A stretch of DNA of 64,000 nt from Vibrio hepatarius (GTDB lineage Bacteria; Pseudomonadota; Gammaproteobacteria; Enterobacterales; Vibrionaceae). The stretch is from contig NZ_JAATOO010000014.1 in assembly GCF_011806575.1 (NCBI RefSeq), positions 58,749-122,748 on the forward strand, written 5' to 3'. A program made the position numbers and the translations under genes. Shown one piece after another: positions 49,249 through 57,733 of the stretch (the stretch's first letter is position 1; each line of letters starts with the position of its first letter). A model generated the notes under the pieces. That model worked only from the letters and a program-made list of their open reading frames with translations, was not told the DNA's origin and searched no databases.

Positions 49249-50443
49249 GATTCACTCCCTGCTGTTTTTGGTTTCTCTGTTTCATTCGATTAAAAGCGAG
49301 AGATTTGTAACGTTTGAAATCACAACGGGTCAGTTCTTCGTTAAGGCGTGGAATAACCCACAGGCCTTTATGAGTTGGGTTTTCGGAACCGGAAATATGG
49401 CTGTAAACCAAAGGGCAAAAAGCGTCATTAGGTAAACTGGCATAAAACTGAATCATCAATGGTTGCTCGATAACAACGAACGCCAATTGTAAACTACGTT
49501 CAACGAGTCTTTGCATCAATCGCTTTTGCGACAGGTACAAATAGAAAAGCTTCTGAGCGGTGGTTCCGCTAACGGTAAGGCGAATAATCTCGCAACAGGC
49601 TTGTTGGTTAGAAATATTTTGCCACAACCAAGTGTCGAGGTGTTTCACGTTGGTATTGTCTACGTTCTGGGTTGATTTTAACAGCTTTCTTTCTTGCAAT
49701 ACTTGCAGTGGTTGGTGCGAGGTCAACGTGCTCCATTGGGACGTCTGGAAAAAAGGCGAGAAGTAAAGCCATTCGTAGGCAGTATGGTGTGGGTTTACTC
49801 TCGCACTGGAAACCAGAATAGGGTAGTCACTACCATTTGGTTTAGCAGTTAAAAGAAAGTGCGTACCACAAGCCGAAAGATCAAGGTGATTAAGTACTTC
49901 ATACCAATTCTGTTGCAGCACAAATGTCGACAAATTGATCATCATGATCGCATCTGGCAGCGTGACCGGTTTTGAATAATGCAACGTATAGTAAAGCTGT
50001 ATAGATGATTGCACGTCATCAACCAGCTCGTCCTGATAGGCTTTCTCGTTCAGTGACAACAGAGGCTGAAATTGGTCAACAGTTTCGCCGCTCAGTTCAT
50101 TGTACTTACGCATCAGCTTCCATAGTAGGAAGTAACACCATGCTTCAGCCCAATTATTAAAAAGGTTAAGTGTAGAATGTTCCAACTCTGACCAGCGTGT
50201 CGGCCAGTGGCTAGGGTAGCTACGTAATGAGTGTTGGAAAGCAAGAGAGCTAATTTGATAAGCGATAGTTTCATTCGCCATGTCTGGGTAGCGGGCATGA
50301 AAAAGCGTCAAACGATCCGTAAGAACTTGTTTGAAAAAGGAGTAACTGTCAGTACCAAACTGATGATGAATTTCAGTAAATAAGGCGACCGCGCTTTGAG
50401 AGGTATTCGCATCCATGTAAGCGCTTTTCTCAATCCATGCCAT
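49241..50443 (-). CDS. luxM: acyl-homoserine-lactone synthase LuxM (AinS/LuxM family)
   Basis: LuxM makes the acyl-homoserine lactone that LuxN detects, from S-adenosylmethionine and an acyl carrier; it is unrelated to LuxI. The start at ATG 50443 (MAWIEKSAYMDANTSQ) gives 400 residues, close to the known family length. A TTG at 50503 would extend it by 20 residues, and an AGGAGA near 50470 stands oddly far from any start. ATG 50416 is also possible. The identity rests on the head-to-tail 8-base overlap with luxN and the general sequence; I cannot cite catalytic residues. The leader contains Qrr-pairing and LuxR-box candidates. Confidence 0.88.
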   Translation of the reverse strand: MAWIEKSAYMDANTSQSAVALFTEIHHQFGTDSYSFFKQVLTDRLTLFHARYPDMANETIAYQISSLAFQHSLRSYPSHWPTRWSELEHSTLNLFNNWAEAWCYFLLWKLMRKYNELSGETVDQFQPLLSLNEKAYQDELVDDVQSSIQLYYTLHYSKPVTLPDAIMMINLSTFVLQQNWYEVLNHLDLSACGTHFLLTAKPNGSDYPILVSSARVNPHHTAYEWLYFSPFFQTSQWSTLTSHQPLQVLQERKLLKSTQNVDNTNVKHLDTWLWQNISNQQACCEIIRLTVSGTTAQKLFYLYLSQKRLMQRLVERSLQLAFVVIEQPLMIQFYASLPNDAFCPLVYSHISGSENPTHKGLWVIPRLNEELTRCDFKRYKSLAFNRMKQRNQKQQGVNHA

Positions 50444-50627
50444 TTGACGAAATTTGTGTTTATTATTTTCTCCTAATACTAGGTTGATTGATTGAATACG
50501 CAAATGATTTTATAAAAAATTCCATTAAGCTCACTAATATTGTCGCATAGGTGGCAAATACGACGGGGAAGGATGTTTACTCAACCATGTTCTTATGAGC
50601 GTCTTCACAGCTTGAATTGAGCGACTA

Positions 50628-50645
50628 GTCAGCCTAACCAACTGA
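50628..50645 (-). promoter_or_regulatory. candidate Qrr small-RNA pairing site in the luxMN leader
   Basis: The luxMN-sense RNA reads UCAGUUGGUUAGGCUGAC. It can pair with the conserved Qrr core GUCACCUAGCCAACUGA (recalled from memory) over 13 contiguous pairs, one of them G-U, plus four more after a single bulged base. It lies 185-202 nt upstream of the luxM start. Confidence 0.6.
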
Positions 50646-50699
50646 TTTAAAGGCAAATGCGATCAACAAGTGACGATTCAGTCCAAAGTTTAGATTTTT

Positions 50700-50721
50700 A
50701 TATCGATAAATTTATCAATTT
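50700..50721. promoter_or_regulatory. candidate LuxR/SmcR/HapR-type binding site
   Basis: The perfect palindrome GATAAATTTATC (50705-50716) and its flanks match the master quorum-sensing regulator consensus, recalled as TTATTGATAAATTTATCAATAA in two overlapping parts, over the core and the right-hand AAT. It sits nearly midway between luxM (257 bp) and ihfA (253 bp). Confidence 0.65.
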
Positions 50722-50963
50722 GGCTTAATTTACTGAAATTTAAAACTAAAACTGGATTGTTTAGCGATGAAATAGCGTTGCAATAAAGCGAAACTACGCA
50801 TGTTTTTGCCATAAATCTTATACATTAAATAAAAAAGTTGGCGAAAATCATAACGTTGGCATACACTTTCCAAAGTAAGGCTGATATGTTGTTGATTGGC
50901 CTGCGAAAGTTCAGGTGTCACCTGTCTGGTGGCAAGGTTTAACACAGCTTTGAGGAAAGTTTT

Positions 50964-51260
50964 ATGGCGCTCACAAAGGCCGATTTGGCTGAGAACCTGT
51001 TTGAGCAGCACGGATTCAGCAAGCGGGATGCCAAGGAAACGGTTGAGGCGTTTTTCGAAGAGATTCGTAAAGCACTAGAAGGTGGCGAACAGGTAAAACT
51101 GTCTGGCTTTGGTAATTTCGATCTCCGTGATAAAAATGAACGCCCTGGTCGAAACCCAAAAACTGGTGAAGACATTCCTATCAGTGCTCGACGTGTAGTT
51201 ACCTTCCGTCCTGGTCAAAAACTGAAAGCACGTGTAGAGAACATTAAAGTTAACGATTAA
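50964..51260 (+). CDS. ihfA: integration host factor subunit alpha
   Basis: IhfA pairs with IhfB to bend DNA sharply at specific sites; it supports sigma-54 activation, recombination and, in V. harveyi, LuxR-dependent transcription. The 98-residue protein has the family start [20 protein letters not shown] and the beta-arm [20 protein letters not shown], with the intercalating Pro of NPKTGE. GAGGAAAG precedes the ATG. It normally follows pheT in enteric bacteria; here its upstream neighbour is divergent luxM. Confidence 0.97.
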   Translation: MALTKADLAENLFEQHGFSKRDAKETVEAFFEEIRKALEGGEQVKLSGFGNFDLRDKNERPGRNPKTGEDIPISARRVVTFRPGQKLKARVENIKVND

Positions 51261-51316
51261 TGCTGCCTTTAAGCTTTAATCTGAAGGTCTACTTGACGAT
51301 TCAGCTTTAGACTACA

Positions 51317-51350
51317 AAAAACACCCAAGTCATGCTTGGGTGTTTGTGTT
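51317..51350. terminator. terminator between ihfA and the yciU-type gene
   Basis: The perfect 10-bp stem AACACCCAAG / CTTGGGTGTT with loop TCATG is flanked by A-rich and T-rich runs, so it can serve both convergent genes. Confidence 0.88.
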
Positions 51351-51361
51351 TCTGGATTGTG

Positions 51362-51685
51362 TTAATCACGCTTCCAAAGAATGTGGCAGAATTTATTTTC
51401 TGGGTCTCGACTTACCAGTAGGCGAGCAAAGACATCATCCAGCACATCATCTTCTTCATTAACTAAACCAACGCGAACTTCTGCATAGATTTCCTTATCT
51501 ACTTCAAACCCCACGTGACCGTTCCAGTCATCACCGGTTTCGACCAGCTCTGCAGCACCGCGCTCTTCGAACTGTGCAGTAAAGATGATCACGTCCGCAG
51601 CTTCTAGATTGTCCGGTGCCATCTCTAGAAAGATGTCGTAAGCGGTGTCGATGGTGTCGTCGTAAGAAATCAAATCAGACATCAT
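51362..51685 (-). CDS. dsDNA-mimic protein, DUF440 (YciU/HI1450 family)
   Basis: This very acidic 107-residue protein (more than a quarter Asp/Glu) belongs to the HI1450 family, which imitates the charge of double-stranded DNA and binds HU-like proteins. The blocks YDIFLEMAPDNLEAADVIIF, then ELVETGDDWNGHVGFEVDKE, match. Start codons at 51685 and 51682 are adjacent; the first overlaps the efpL stop. The location opposite ihfA, whose product is an HU relative, is suggestive but unproven. Confidence 0.9.
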   Translation of the reverse strand: MMSDLISYDDTIDTAYDIFLEMAPDNLEAADVIIFTAQFEERGAAELVETGDDWNGHVGFEVDKEIYAEVRVGLVNEEDDVLDDVFARLLVSRDPENKFCHILWKRD

Positions 51686-52251
51686 TAAGCGCGGCTCATG
51701 TATTTGCGTTCAGTAGTATTGATGATGATACGGTCACCCGTTGCAATGTACTCAGGTACTTGAACAGTAAGACCAGTAGCAAAACGTGCAGGTTTTGTAC
51801 GAGCAGACGCTGACGCACCTTTAATTGATGGATCCGTTTCTTCGATCACAAGCTCAACAGAAGCCGGTAGTTCGATACCTACAGCAGTGCCGTTTACTAG
51901 GATGATGTGCAAGCCTTGAATATCTTCAGTGATGAAAAGTAAATCGTCTTCAATTTCTTCTTTCTTGAACGTGTATTGAGTGTAATCTTCGTTGTCCATG
52001 AAGATGTACTCGTCACCGTCTACGTAAGAGAATGAAGAAGCGCGTTTGAACATATCAACGGTTTCTAGTACGTCGTCAGACTTAAAACGTTCGTCAACAC
52101 GAGCGCCTGTCGATAGGTCAGTACAGCGTAGCTTGTAGATTTTAGCGCCGCCACGGCCACCTGGAGTTGTTACTTCGATATCTTTGATAAGTAGTGTTTT
52201 ACCATTAGATTCAATGGCAAACCCTTTTTTCAGCTCACTTGCCTTAGGCAT
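51685..52251 (-). CDS. efpL: elongation factor P-like protein EfpL (YeiP)
   Basis: EfpL is a paralogue of EF-P that relieves ribosome stalling at proline-containing and other difficult sequences. The 188-residue protein has the three EF-P domains. The KOW-like N-domain ends in [16 protein letters not shown], where the loop tip is an Arg (GGRGGA) instead of the Lys modified in EF-P; this is typical of YeiP. The C-terminal domain ends [14 protein letters not shown]. It is joined to the DUF440 gene by a 1-base overlap. Confidence 0.92.
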   Translation of the reverse strand: MPKASELKKGFAIESNGKTLLIKDIEVTTPGGRGGAKIYKLRCTDLSTGARVDERFKSDDVLETVDMFKRASSFSYVDGDEYIFMDNEDYTQYTFKKEEIEDDLLFITEDIQGLHIILVNGTAVGIELPASVELVIEETDPSIKGASASARTKPARFATGLTVQVPEYIATGDRIIINTTERKYMSRA

Positions 52252-52380
52252 GAACGTCTTCCTTTGTATGGTATTAAATCAAGGCATTATATACCTAGGT
52301 GTAATCAGAAGGAATATCTTGATTCGTACTCAGTGCTGAGAGAACATAAGCAGATTCGTAATATCTGCATTCATGGCTAA

Positions 52381-53148
52381 ATGTCTCTTTCTACTATCGA
52401 TCCCAAGCAACCTTTTCAGTCGCAGTACCAACCTGCCATCGATGACCTCTTGCGTTTTTTAAAAGGAGGTTTGGGTGCAAATCTTCATAGCGTCTATCTT
52501 TATGGTAGCGTTGCACGCAAAGTTGCTCAGCCGGGAAAATCGAATTTAGACGTTATTGTCGTGACGAATCAATCGTTCTCTGACTCGCGCACGGCGTTAT
52601 TGAACTCAATTAAGTGGCGTTTTCAAAAAAGTTATCCATTTATCACTGAAGTCTCATTTAAATGCGCGTTGGTAAGTGAAATTGCGAGTTTGGAGAGTAT
52701 TTTTTCATGGGGATTCCAGCTTCGTCATTGTGCAGTTTGTGTCTTTGGAGACGATTTGTCTCAGTGTTTTGGTGATTATGAGCCGAGTTGGGAAATTGCC
52801 AAACACTGGAATATGGACGTTGAAGATTGGCTAGCAGTCTACCGCTATCGAATTGCGAAAGCGGACAAAGACACGGAGCAAATTAAAGCGCAGAAAATCA
52901 TCGCGAAGAAGTTGCTCAGGGCCAGCTACTCGTTAGTTATGTACCGAGATAAGCAATGGTTTGACGATCCGATTGAATGTGGTCAGCAGTTTTTGCGTTA
53001 CTACCCAGAGAAGAAAATCGAGATAGAACGTTTAGGTATCCTGTTGTCTGGCCGCCTTATCGCCAAGCGTTCAGTTATTGGTATCCTCGATGGTTACGGA
53101 GACTGGTTGGTAACCCAGTACAAAAAGACGGAATTTAAAATAGGTTAA
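52381..53148 (+). CDS. nucleotidyltransferase-fold protein with altered metal motif
   Basis: This 255-residue protein has an N-terminal minimal nucleotidyltransferase domain: the motif reads YGSVARKVAQPGKSNLDVIV, with G42-S43 and then N55-L56-D57. The canonical form is GS-x9-13-D-h-D, so the first metal-binding Asp is an Asn here. The C-terminal part (about 140-255) is helical and may be a HEPN- or aminoglycoside-nucleotidyltransferase-type lid. No ribosome binding site is evident near ATG 52381. The substrate is unknown; no toxin-antitoxin partner lies next to it. Confidence 0.8.
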   Translation: MSLSTIDPKQPFQSQYQPAIDDLLRFLKGGLGANLHSVYLYGSVARKVAQPGKSNLDVIVVTNQSFSDSRTALLNSIKWRFQKSYPFITEVSFKCALVSEIASLESIFSWGFQLRHCAVCVFGDDLSQCFGDYEPSWEIAKHWNMDVEDWLAVYRYRIAKADKDTEQIKAQKIIAKKLLRASYSLVMYRDKQWFDDPIECGQQFLRYYPEKKIEIERLGILLSGRLIAKRSVIGILDGYGDWLVTQYKKTEFKIG

Positions 53149-53229
53149 ACCATAAGATTTTTGTGGCTTTTCGATTCAATTGGCCTTTAGTTGTGCTAGC
53201 TTTATGATAGAGACGTTGAGGCAGCTAGC

Positions 53230-55293
53230 ATGAATATCGAATCTAATAGGCGCTTTGTTTTATGTGATTTTTGTGGGTTAAAGTTCAAGCGTTGTTTGTT
53301 TGCCTCACTTCAAGCTATTCGAGATGGTATGGTTTGGCTAATCCCATGTTTAATGCTCTCCTCTTTTTCTCTGTTTTTTGCTAGCATCGGCGAGTTTGCG
53401 GTGGGAAACCGCACGACTTGGATTGAGCAACTCTATTCACTTCATAGTGCGATAGCTGATTTTTTCCCTTACTTGATGACGGCCGCCATCTCGTACGTTT
53501 TGGCAATGCAATGGCGCCTACCAAGACCACCCGTAATGTTGTTAGTGGTCGTGTTTCTTCTCACGATAAGTCAGATTTTACCCTCTGGGGTGATGCTGAG
53601 AACGTTCCAAATCGTGATTGCGATTTCTACCCCTATTTACGCTGTGCCAATGTTAGCCAAGTTGCTGCAAATTGATGCGATAAAACTCACCTCTACCGAT
53701 AGCGCTGGGCGAATTGTTAAAGAATCCCTCAACTTTATTATCCCTTCTATTCTCACTTTTATTGTGGTTCTTCTAGTTAACTATGCTGTTTTTGGCGTTA
53801 TTCAAAGCATTCATTTGATTGAGGATATAAGAATAGATTATGCAAATCAGCCAACTATGTTTGGTGTTGTGTTTGCCGCGTTGAATTCTGTTATCTGGTT
53901 TTTGGGGATGCACGGTTACTATGCTTTACTACCGATGGTTGACCTGTTGCAAGAGGCAAGCAACCTCAACCAAGCGACGATTCTCGTTGGTGGTCAGGTA
54001 ATCTATGATATGAATCTGTCTTTTATGGGGGCATTTGTGTTTCTCGGTGGCAGTGGTGCGACGTTTTCCTTAGTACTGGCGCTATTGTGGTTTTCAGATC
54101 AACGTAGCCTTAGATTGCTAGCATTGGCGAGTATTCCGATTGGATTGCTAAACATCAATGAAATCTTGTTGTTTGGCTTGCCGATCATTTTAAACCCGCG
54201 TCTTTTTTGGCCGTTTCTTTTCGCACCTATAGCTAATGTGCTAACGAGTATGTCGGCGGTGTCGCTCGGCTTGGTGCCTTCGCCCTCCGTTTCTGTTCCT
54301 TTCAATAGTCCGCTGTTGCTCAACGCATGGATGGCGACAGATGGTGCATTTGCTGCGGTATTGTTGCAAGTCATCAACATTGGCATCGGGATAGCAATAT
54401 ACTTTCCGTCCGTTAGAGCTTTGAATACAAATGCGTCAAAAACTGATATTCACTTGTCTGCGTTTGACACAACCTATTCGCGTAGAAAAGAAGAAGCGGA
54501 GATGTTAACGGATGACCCGATCGCGCGCGCGCAAGTTAAAGAGAAAGATAACTTGCTGGTGGAAAAACAGCTGGTGATCATCGGCCAACGAGACTTTTGT
54601 TTAGAATATCAACCGCAGGTCTGTCCAAACTCCGGTAAAACGGTAGGCTGTGAGGCGCTGATTCGCTCGATTGACTCTAATGGCTCCGTCAAATATCCGG
54701 GTACGTTTTTGCCTTGGTTAGAAAAGGCGAAACTAATGAAAGACGTCGATTTGTGGGTGTTTAAACAAGTCATCAAGGATCTGGATAAAATGCAGCAACA
54801 GGGCGTGTTTGTGCCCGTTAGTATTAACGTCTCACCAGATACTTTGATGGACTCTGAGTACTTAGCAAAAATTGAAAAGCTAGTGCTCCCTTACGCAAAT
54901 TATATTCACATTGAAATTACCGAAGACACTTTGTTAGTCGATGAGCAGCGCATCAAAGAGGCGTTCAAATATTTCCATTCGATGGGAATCCCAGTCCATA
55001 TCGATGATTTTGGTACGGGCTATTCATCACTGAGCTATTTAAACAAGTTTGATGTTGATGTGATCAAAGTCGATCGCTCGTTTGTGTTGTCGCTTGAAAA
55101 CGAGAAAGGTGAGAAAGTCTTCAAAAGTATCATGTCGATTGCCAAAGAGCTTGAGATGGGTGTAGTGGTTGAAGGGGTAGAAACCGATCGACAGCTCAAC
55201 TTTATCGTTGAAGAAAATGACCCTGTGGCGATCCAAGGTTGGTATTACTCTAAATCATTGCCGTTGGATAAGTTTGTTGAATATGTAGTATAA
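53230..55293 (+). CDS. PTS EIIC-like membrane protein fused to an EAL phosphodiesterase
   Basis: This 687-residue protein joins an N-terminal membrane region of about ten helices (residues 20-400) to a C-terminal EAL domain (about 445-687). The first resembles the cellobiose/lactose-type PTS EIIC domain (MHGYYALLPMVDLL, NINEILLFGLPIILNP). All residues for c-di-GMP hydrolysis appear present: E475 in CEALIRS, N in SINVSP, E in IEITED, DD in HIDDFGTGYSSL, K in DVIKVDRSF, E in VVEGVET and Q in IQGWYYSKSL. No EIIB or EIIA is attached. It probably links sugar sensing or transport to c-di-GMP breakdown; the sugar is unknown. Confidence 0.88.
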   Translation: MNIESNRRFVLCDFCGLKFKRCLFASLQAIRDGMVWLIPCLMLSSFSLFFASIGEFAVGNRTTWIEQLYSLHSAIADFFPYLMTAAISYVLAMQWRLPRPPVMLLVVVFLLTISQILPSGVMLRTFQIVIAISTPIYAVPMLAKLLQIDAIKLTSTDSAGRIVKESLNFIIPSILTFIVVLLVNYAVFGVIQSIHLIEDIRIDYANQPTMFGVVFAALNSVIWFLGMHGYYALLPMVDLLQEASNLNQATILVGGQVIYDMNLSFMGAFVFLGGSGATFSLVLALLWFSDQRSLRLLALASIPIGLLNINEILLFGLPIILNPRLFWPFLFAPIANVLTSMSAVSLGLVPSPSVSVPFNSPLLLNAWMATDGAFAAVLLQVINIGIGIAIYFPSVRALNTNASKTDIHLSAFDTTYSRRKEEAEMLTDDPIARAQVKEKDNLLVEKQLVIIGQRDFCLEYQPQVCPNSGKTVGCEALIRSIDSNGSVKYPGTFLPWLEKAKLMKDVDLWVFKQVIKDLDKMQQQGVFVPVSINVSPDTLMDSEYLAKIEKLVLPYANYIHIEITEDTLLVDEQRIKEAFKYFHSMGIPVHIDDFGTGYSSLSYLNKFDVDVIKVDRSFVLSLENEKGEKVFKSIMSIAKELEMGVVVEGVETDRQLNFIVEENDPVAIQGWYYSKSLPLDKFVEYVV

Positions 55294-55299
55294 CGAGAC

Positions 55300-57663
55300 T
55301 TAAAACAGGCCAAGTTGCGGTTCGCTCATTGAGGCAAAATCTAAGCCGATAAACGGCAAAATGGCCTCTGCGACCGGCTTAAGCTGTTTATCGATATAGT
55401 GCTGATAATCGATGGTGCTCTTTAAGTATTCTTTTGGTTCCGGCCCTGATACGGTAATCAGATACTCAATTCGGCCTTTGCTCTGGTATTGCAACGGTCT
55501 ACCAAGCTGAGCATTGATTTCATCCGCCATGCGGGCCGCACGTACTTGAGGCGGAATGTTCTTTTGATATTCGTGCAATTTACGACGTAGGCGCTTTTGG
55601 TAAATCAGCTCGTCGTCAAATTCACCTGCGAGTGTGCGCTCAACAGTGTCACGCACGTATTCACTTGGATCTTGATCGTGAAAAACCATCGAATAGAGGG
55701 TGGATTGAAAGCGCTGGGCAAGCGGCGTCCAGTCGGTACGGGCACTCTCTAATCCTTTAAACACGATGCGTTCTTGCTCACCTTCGCCAATTAAGCCTGC
55801 GTAGCGTTTCTTAGATCCCGTTTCCTGCCCACGAATAGTCGGCATTAAGAATTTGCGATAATGCGTTTCGTACTCCAACTCAAGAATAGAAGTTAAGTTG
55901 TATTGTTGCTTAAGGTGCTGCGTCCACCACTGGTTAATATATTCGACCAACTGATTACCGACTTTGTCGGCCTCTTGTTGACTGAATTGTCCATTTAAAG
56001 AGACAAAGGTCGAGTCGGTGTCGCCGTAGATCACTTGATAGCCTTTATCTTCGATCAACCGTTTGGTTTGCTTCATGATTTCATGGCCACGCATGGTGAT
56101 ACTCGAAGCTAAACGCGTATCAAAGAAACGACAACCGGAAGAACCCAAAACGCCATAAAAAGAGTTCATGATGATCTTAATGGCTTGAGAAAAGGCTTTC
56201 TCGTTGTTTTTCTTGGCGACATCACGCGCTGCCCACAAATCTTCGATCATCTTAGGCAAAAAGTGTTTATGTCGATCAAACTGACCGCCGCGAAAGCCGG
56301 GTACCGCTTGGTTATCCGCTTTGCCAATTTCCAACTTGAGCCCCTCAATTAAGCCCATCGGATCGATTAAGAAAGAACGGATAATTGAAGGGTACAGACT
56401 CTTAAAATCGAGTACTAATACGGAGTCGTAGAGGTTAGGGATGGAATCCATCACATAACCGCCTGGGCTTGCTATCCAGTTTTCTGGATGTAAGTTTGGC
56501 GCGACATAGCCAGCACGATGAATCTGAGGTAAATACAAGTTGGTAAACGCGGCGACCGAACCTCCCACACGATCGAGTTCAACGCCAGTTAACCTTGATC
56601 GTTCAATGGCAAATTCGAGTAGGTGAGTGTGTGCGAAGATCTTATTCACTAACACGCAATCTTGCAGATTGTATTTCGCCAAAGACGGTTTGTCTTTTTT
56701 GAACATCTGGTTAATTTCGTCCATGCGGTCATGTACGTTGTGGATCTGCTTACCTTCGCCCAGTAATTCTTGTGATACGGATTCTAGCGACCAGCTACGG
56801 AAGTGATAAGTAGCGGTTTTTAGCGTATCAATGCCGTCCATCACCACACGGCCAGGAATAGAGATAAAGCCCTGTTGCGTTGTATTGGAAGTACGGAAGT
56901 AGCTGGCTTGATTCCCGCGGCCAATATAAAGTTTCAGCTTGTTCCATTCCGCTCGTTTATGCAGCAATCTGAAGTCGAAATCAATCACGTTCCAACCTAT
57001 GATGACGTCTGGGTCAAACTGCTTAAACCAGTTGACCATCGCGAGTAACAGTTCACGCTCGTCGTTCACCCACTCAATGGGTGTATCTGCAGGTTGAGGT
57101 TCGCCAATCATAATGACGCGGCTATCCATCGGGCTGTCGAGACCAATCGAATAGAGAATGCCTTTTTCCGAGCATTCAATATCGAGAGACACCACTTTGA
57201 GCTGTGGCGTGTAATCTCCCTGACGACACTTTACGTTTGTGATGCGATGATAACCATTTCGAGATTGGCTGGTGCCAGTAAATTCCACACTGCCTTTGAT
57301 GAAACGCTCCATCAAATATCGATCGGCTAAGCGAATGTCGTCTTCGAGTACCAGAAATTCTTGAAGTTTGAGTGCCTGACTCAATGTTTGTGCGTCTTTA
57401 ACCGTTGCACAATAACACGCAGCCAGCGGTTCGGAATCAAAACTGTGTAGCGGCAACGGTTTTAGCTGAGCAGGTATCGCCATATTGGCAATCTGTTCTT
57501 CGATGACGGCGGTGTCTTGTTGTAAAACGAAGAATACCGGCTTTTCACCCTCAATGATCAGTTGTGCAGGACCTTGCTCGGTCGCGAGCCATAAGTCGAT
57601 ATGGGTGGTGCCTGATATGTCTCGCGCTTGGCGAGTTAGGAGAAAGCCTTGGTTAATGGTCAT
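55300..57663 (-). CDS. polB: DNA polymerase II
   Basis: Pol II is a family B polymerase with proofreading, used for replication restart and damage tolerance under SOS control. ATG 57663 (MTINQGFLLTRQARDI) gives 787 residues, close to E. coli's 783. The exonuclease motif is VVSLDIECSEKGILYSIGLD, and polymerase motifs are DFKSLYPSIIRSFLIDP (A), KIIMNSFYGVLGSSGCRFFD (B) and YGDTDSTFV (C). The ending QLGLF fits the beta-clamp binding motif. It converges on the EIIC-EAL gene with a 6-base gap. Confidence 0.96.
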   Translation of the reverse strand: MTINQGFLLTRQARDISGTTHIDLWLATEQGPAQLIIEGEKPVFFVLQQDTAVIEEQIANMAIPAQLKPLPLHSFDSEPLAACYCATVKDAQTLSQALKLQEFLVLEDDIRLADRYLMERFIKGSVEFTGTSQSRNGYHRITNVKCRQGDYTPQLKVVSLDIECSEKGILYSIGLDSPMDSRVIMIGEPQPADTPIEWVNDERELLLAMVNWFKQFDPDVIIGWNVIDFDFRLLHKRAEWNKLKLYIGRGNQASYFRTSNTTQQGFISIPGRVVMDGIDTLKTATYHFRSWSLESVSQELLGEGKQIHNVHDRMDEINQMFKKDKPSLAKYNLQDCVLVNKIFAHTHLLEFAIERSRLTGVELDRVGGSVAAFTNLYLPQIHRAGYVAPNLHPENWIASPGGYVMDSIPNLYDSVLVLDFKSLYPSIIRSFLIDPMGLIEGLKLEIGKADNQAVPGFRGGQFDRHKHFLPKMIEDLWAARDVAKKNNEKAFSQAIKIIMNSFYGVLGSSGCRFFDTRLASSITMRGHEIMKQTKRLIEDKGYQVIYGDTDSTFVSLNGQFSQQEADKVGNQLVEYINQWWTQHLKQQYNLTSILELEYETHYRKFLMPTIRGQETGSKKRYAGLIGEGEQERIVFKGLESARTDWTPLAQRFQSTLYSMVFHDQDPSEYVRDTVERTLAGEFDDELIYQKRLRRKLHEYQKNIPPQVRAARMADEINAQLGRPLQYQSKGRIEYLITVSGPEPKEYLKSTIDYQHYIDKQLKPVAEAILPFIGLDFASMSEPQLGLF

Positions 57664-57683
57664 CGAAGTACTACTAAATAAAA

Positions 57684-57710
57684 AGCGAAACATCAACGTA
57701 ATGTTTCGCT
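57684..57710 (-). terminator. terminator after the DUF4105 gene
   Basis: The perfect 10-bp stem AGCGAAACAT / ATGTTTCGCT has a 7-base loop and is followed on the leftward strand by TTTTATTT. It separates this gene from polB downstream. Confidence 0.85.
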
Positions 57711-57733
57711 CCAGTAGCTTAGCACAATGTTAT

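Larger units (their letters stand above)
50444..50963. other. 520-bp luxM-ihfA intergenic control region
   Basis: No gene is accepted here. On the luxM side it holds a Qrr-pairing segment (50628-50645) and a LuxR-type palindrome (50700-50721). The ihfA-proximal part (50730-50960) is AT-rich and holds the ihfA promoter, which I cannot place precisely. Unlike in enteric bacteria, no pheST precedes ihfA. Confidence 0.6.

Noticed and set aside
50730..51011. A 93-codon reading frame on the minus strand between luxM and ihfA
   Set aside because: It overlaps the first 48 bases of ihfA and the ihfA promoter region, has low-complexity AT-driven composition at its end, and resembles no protein I know.
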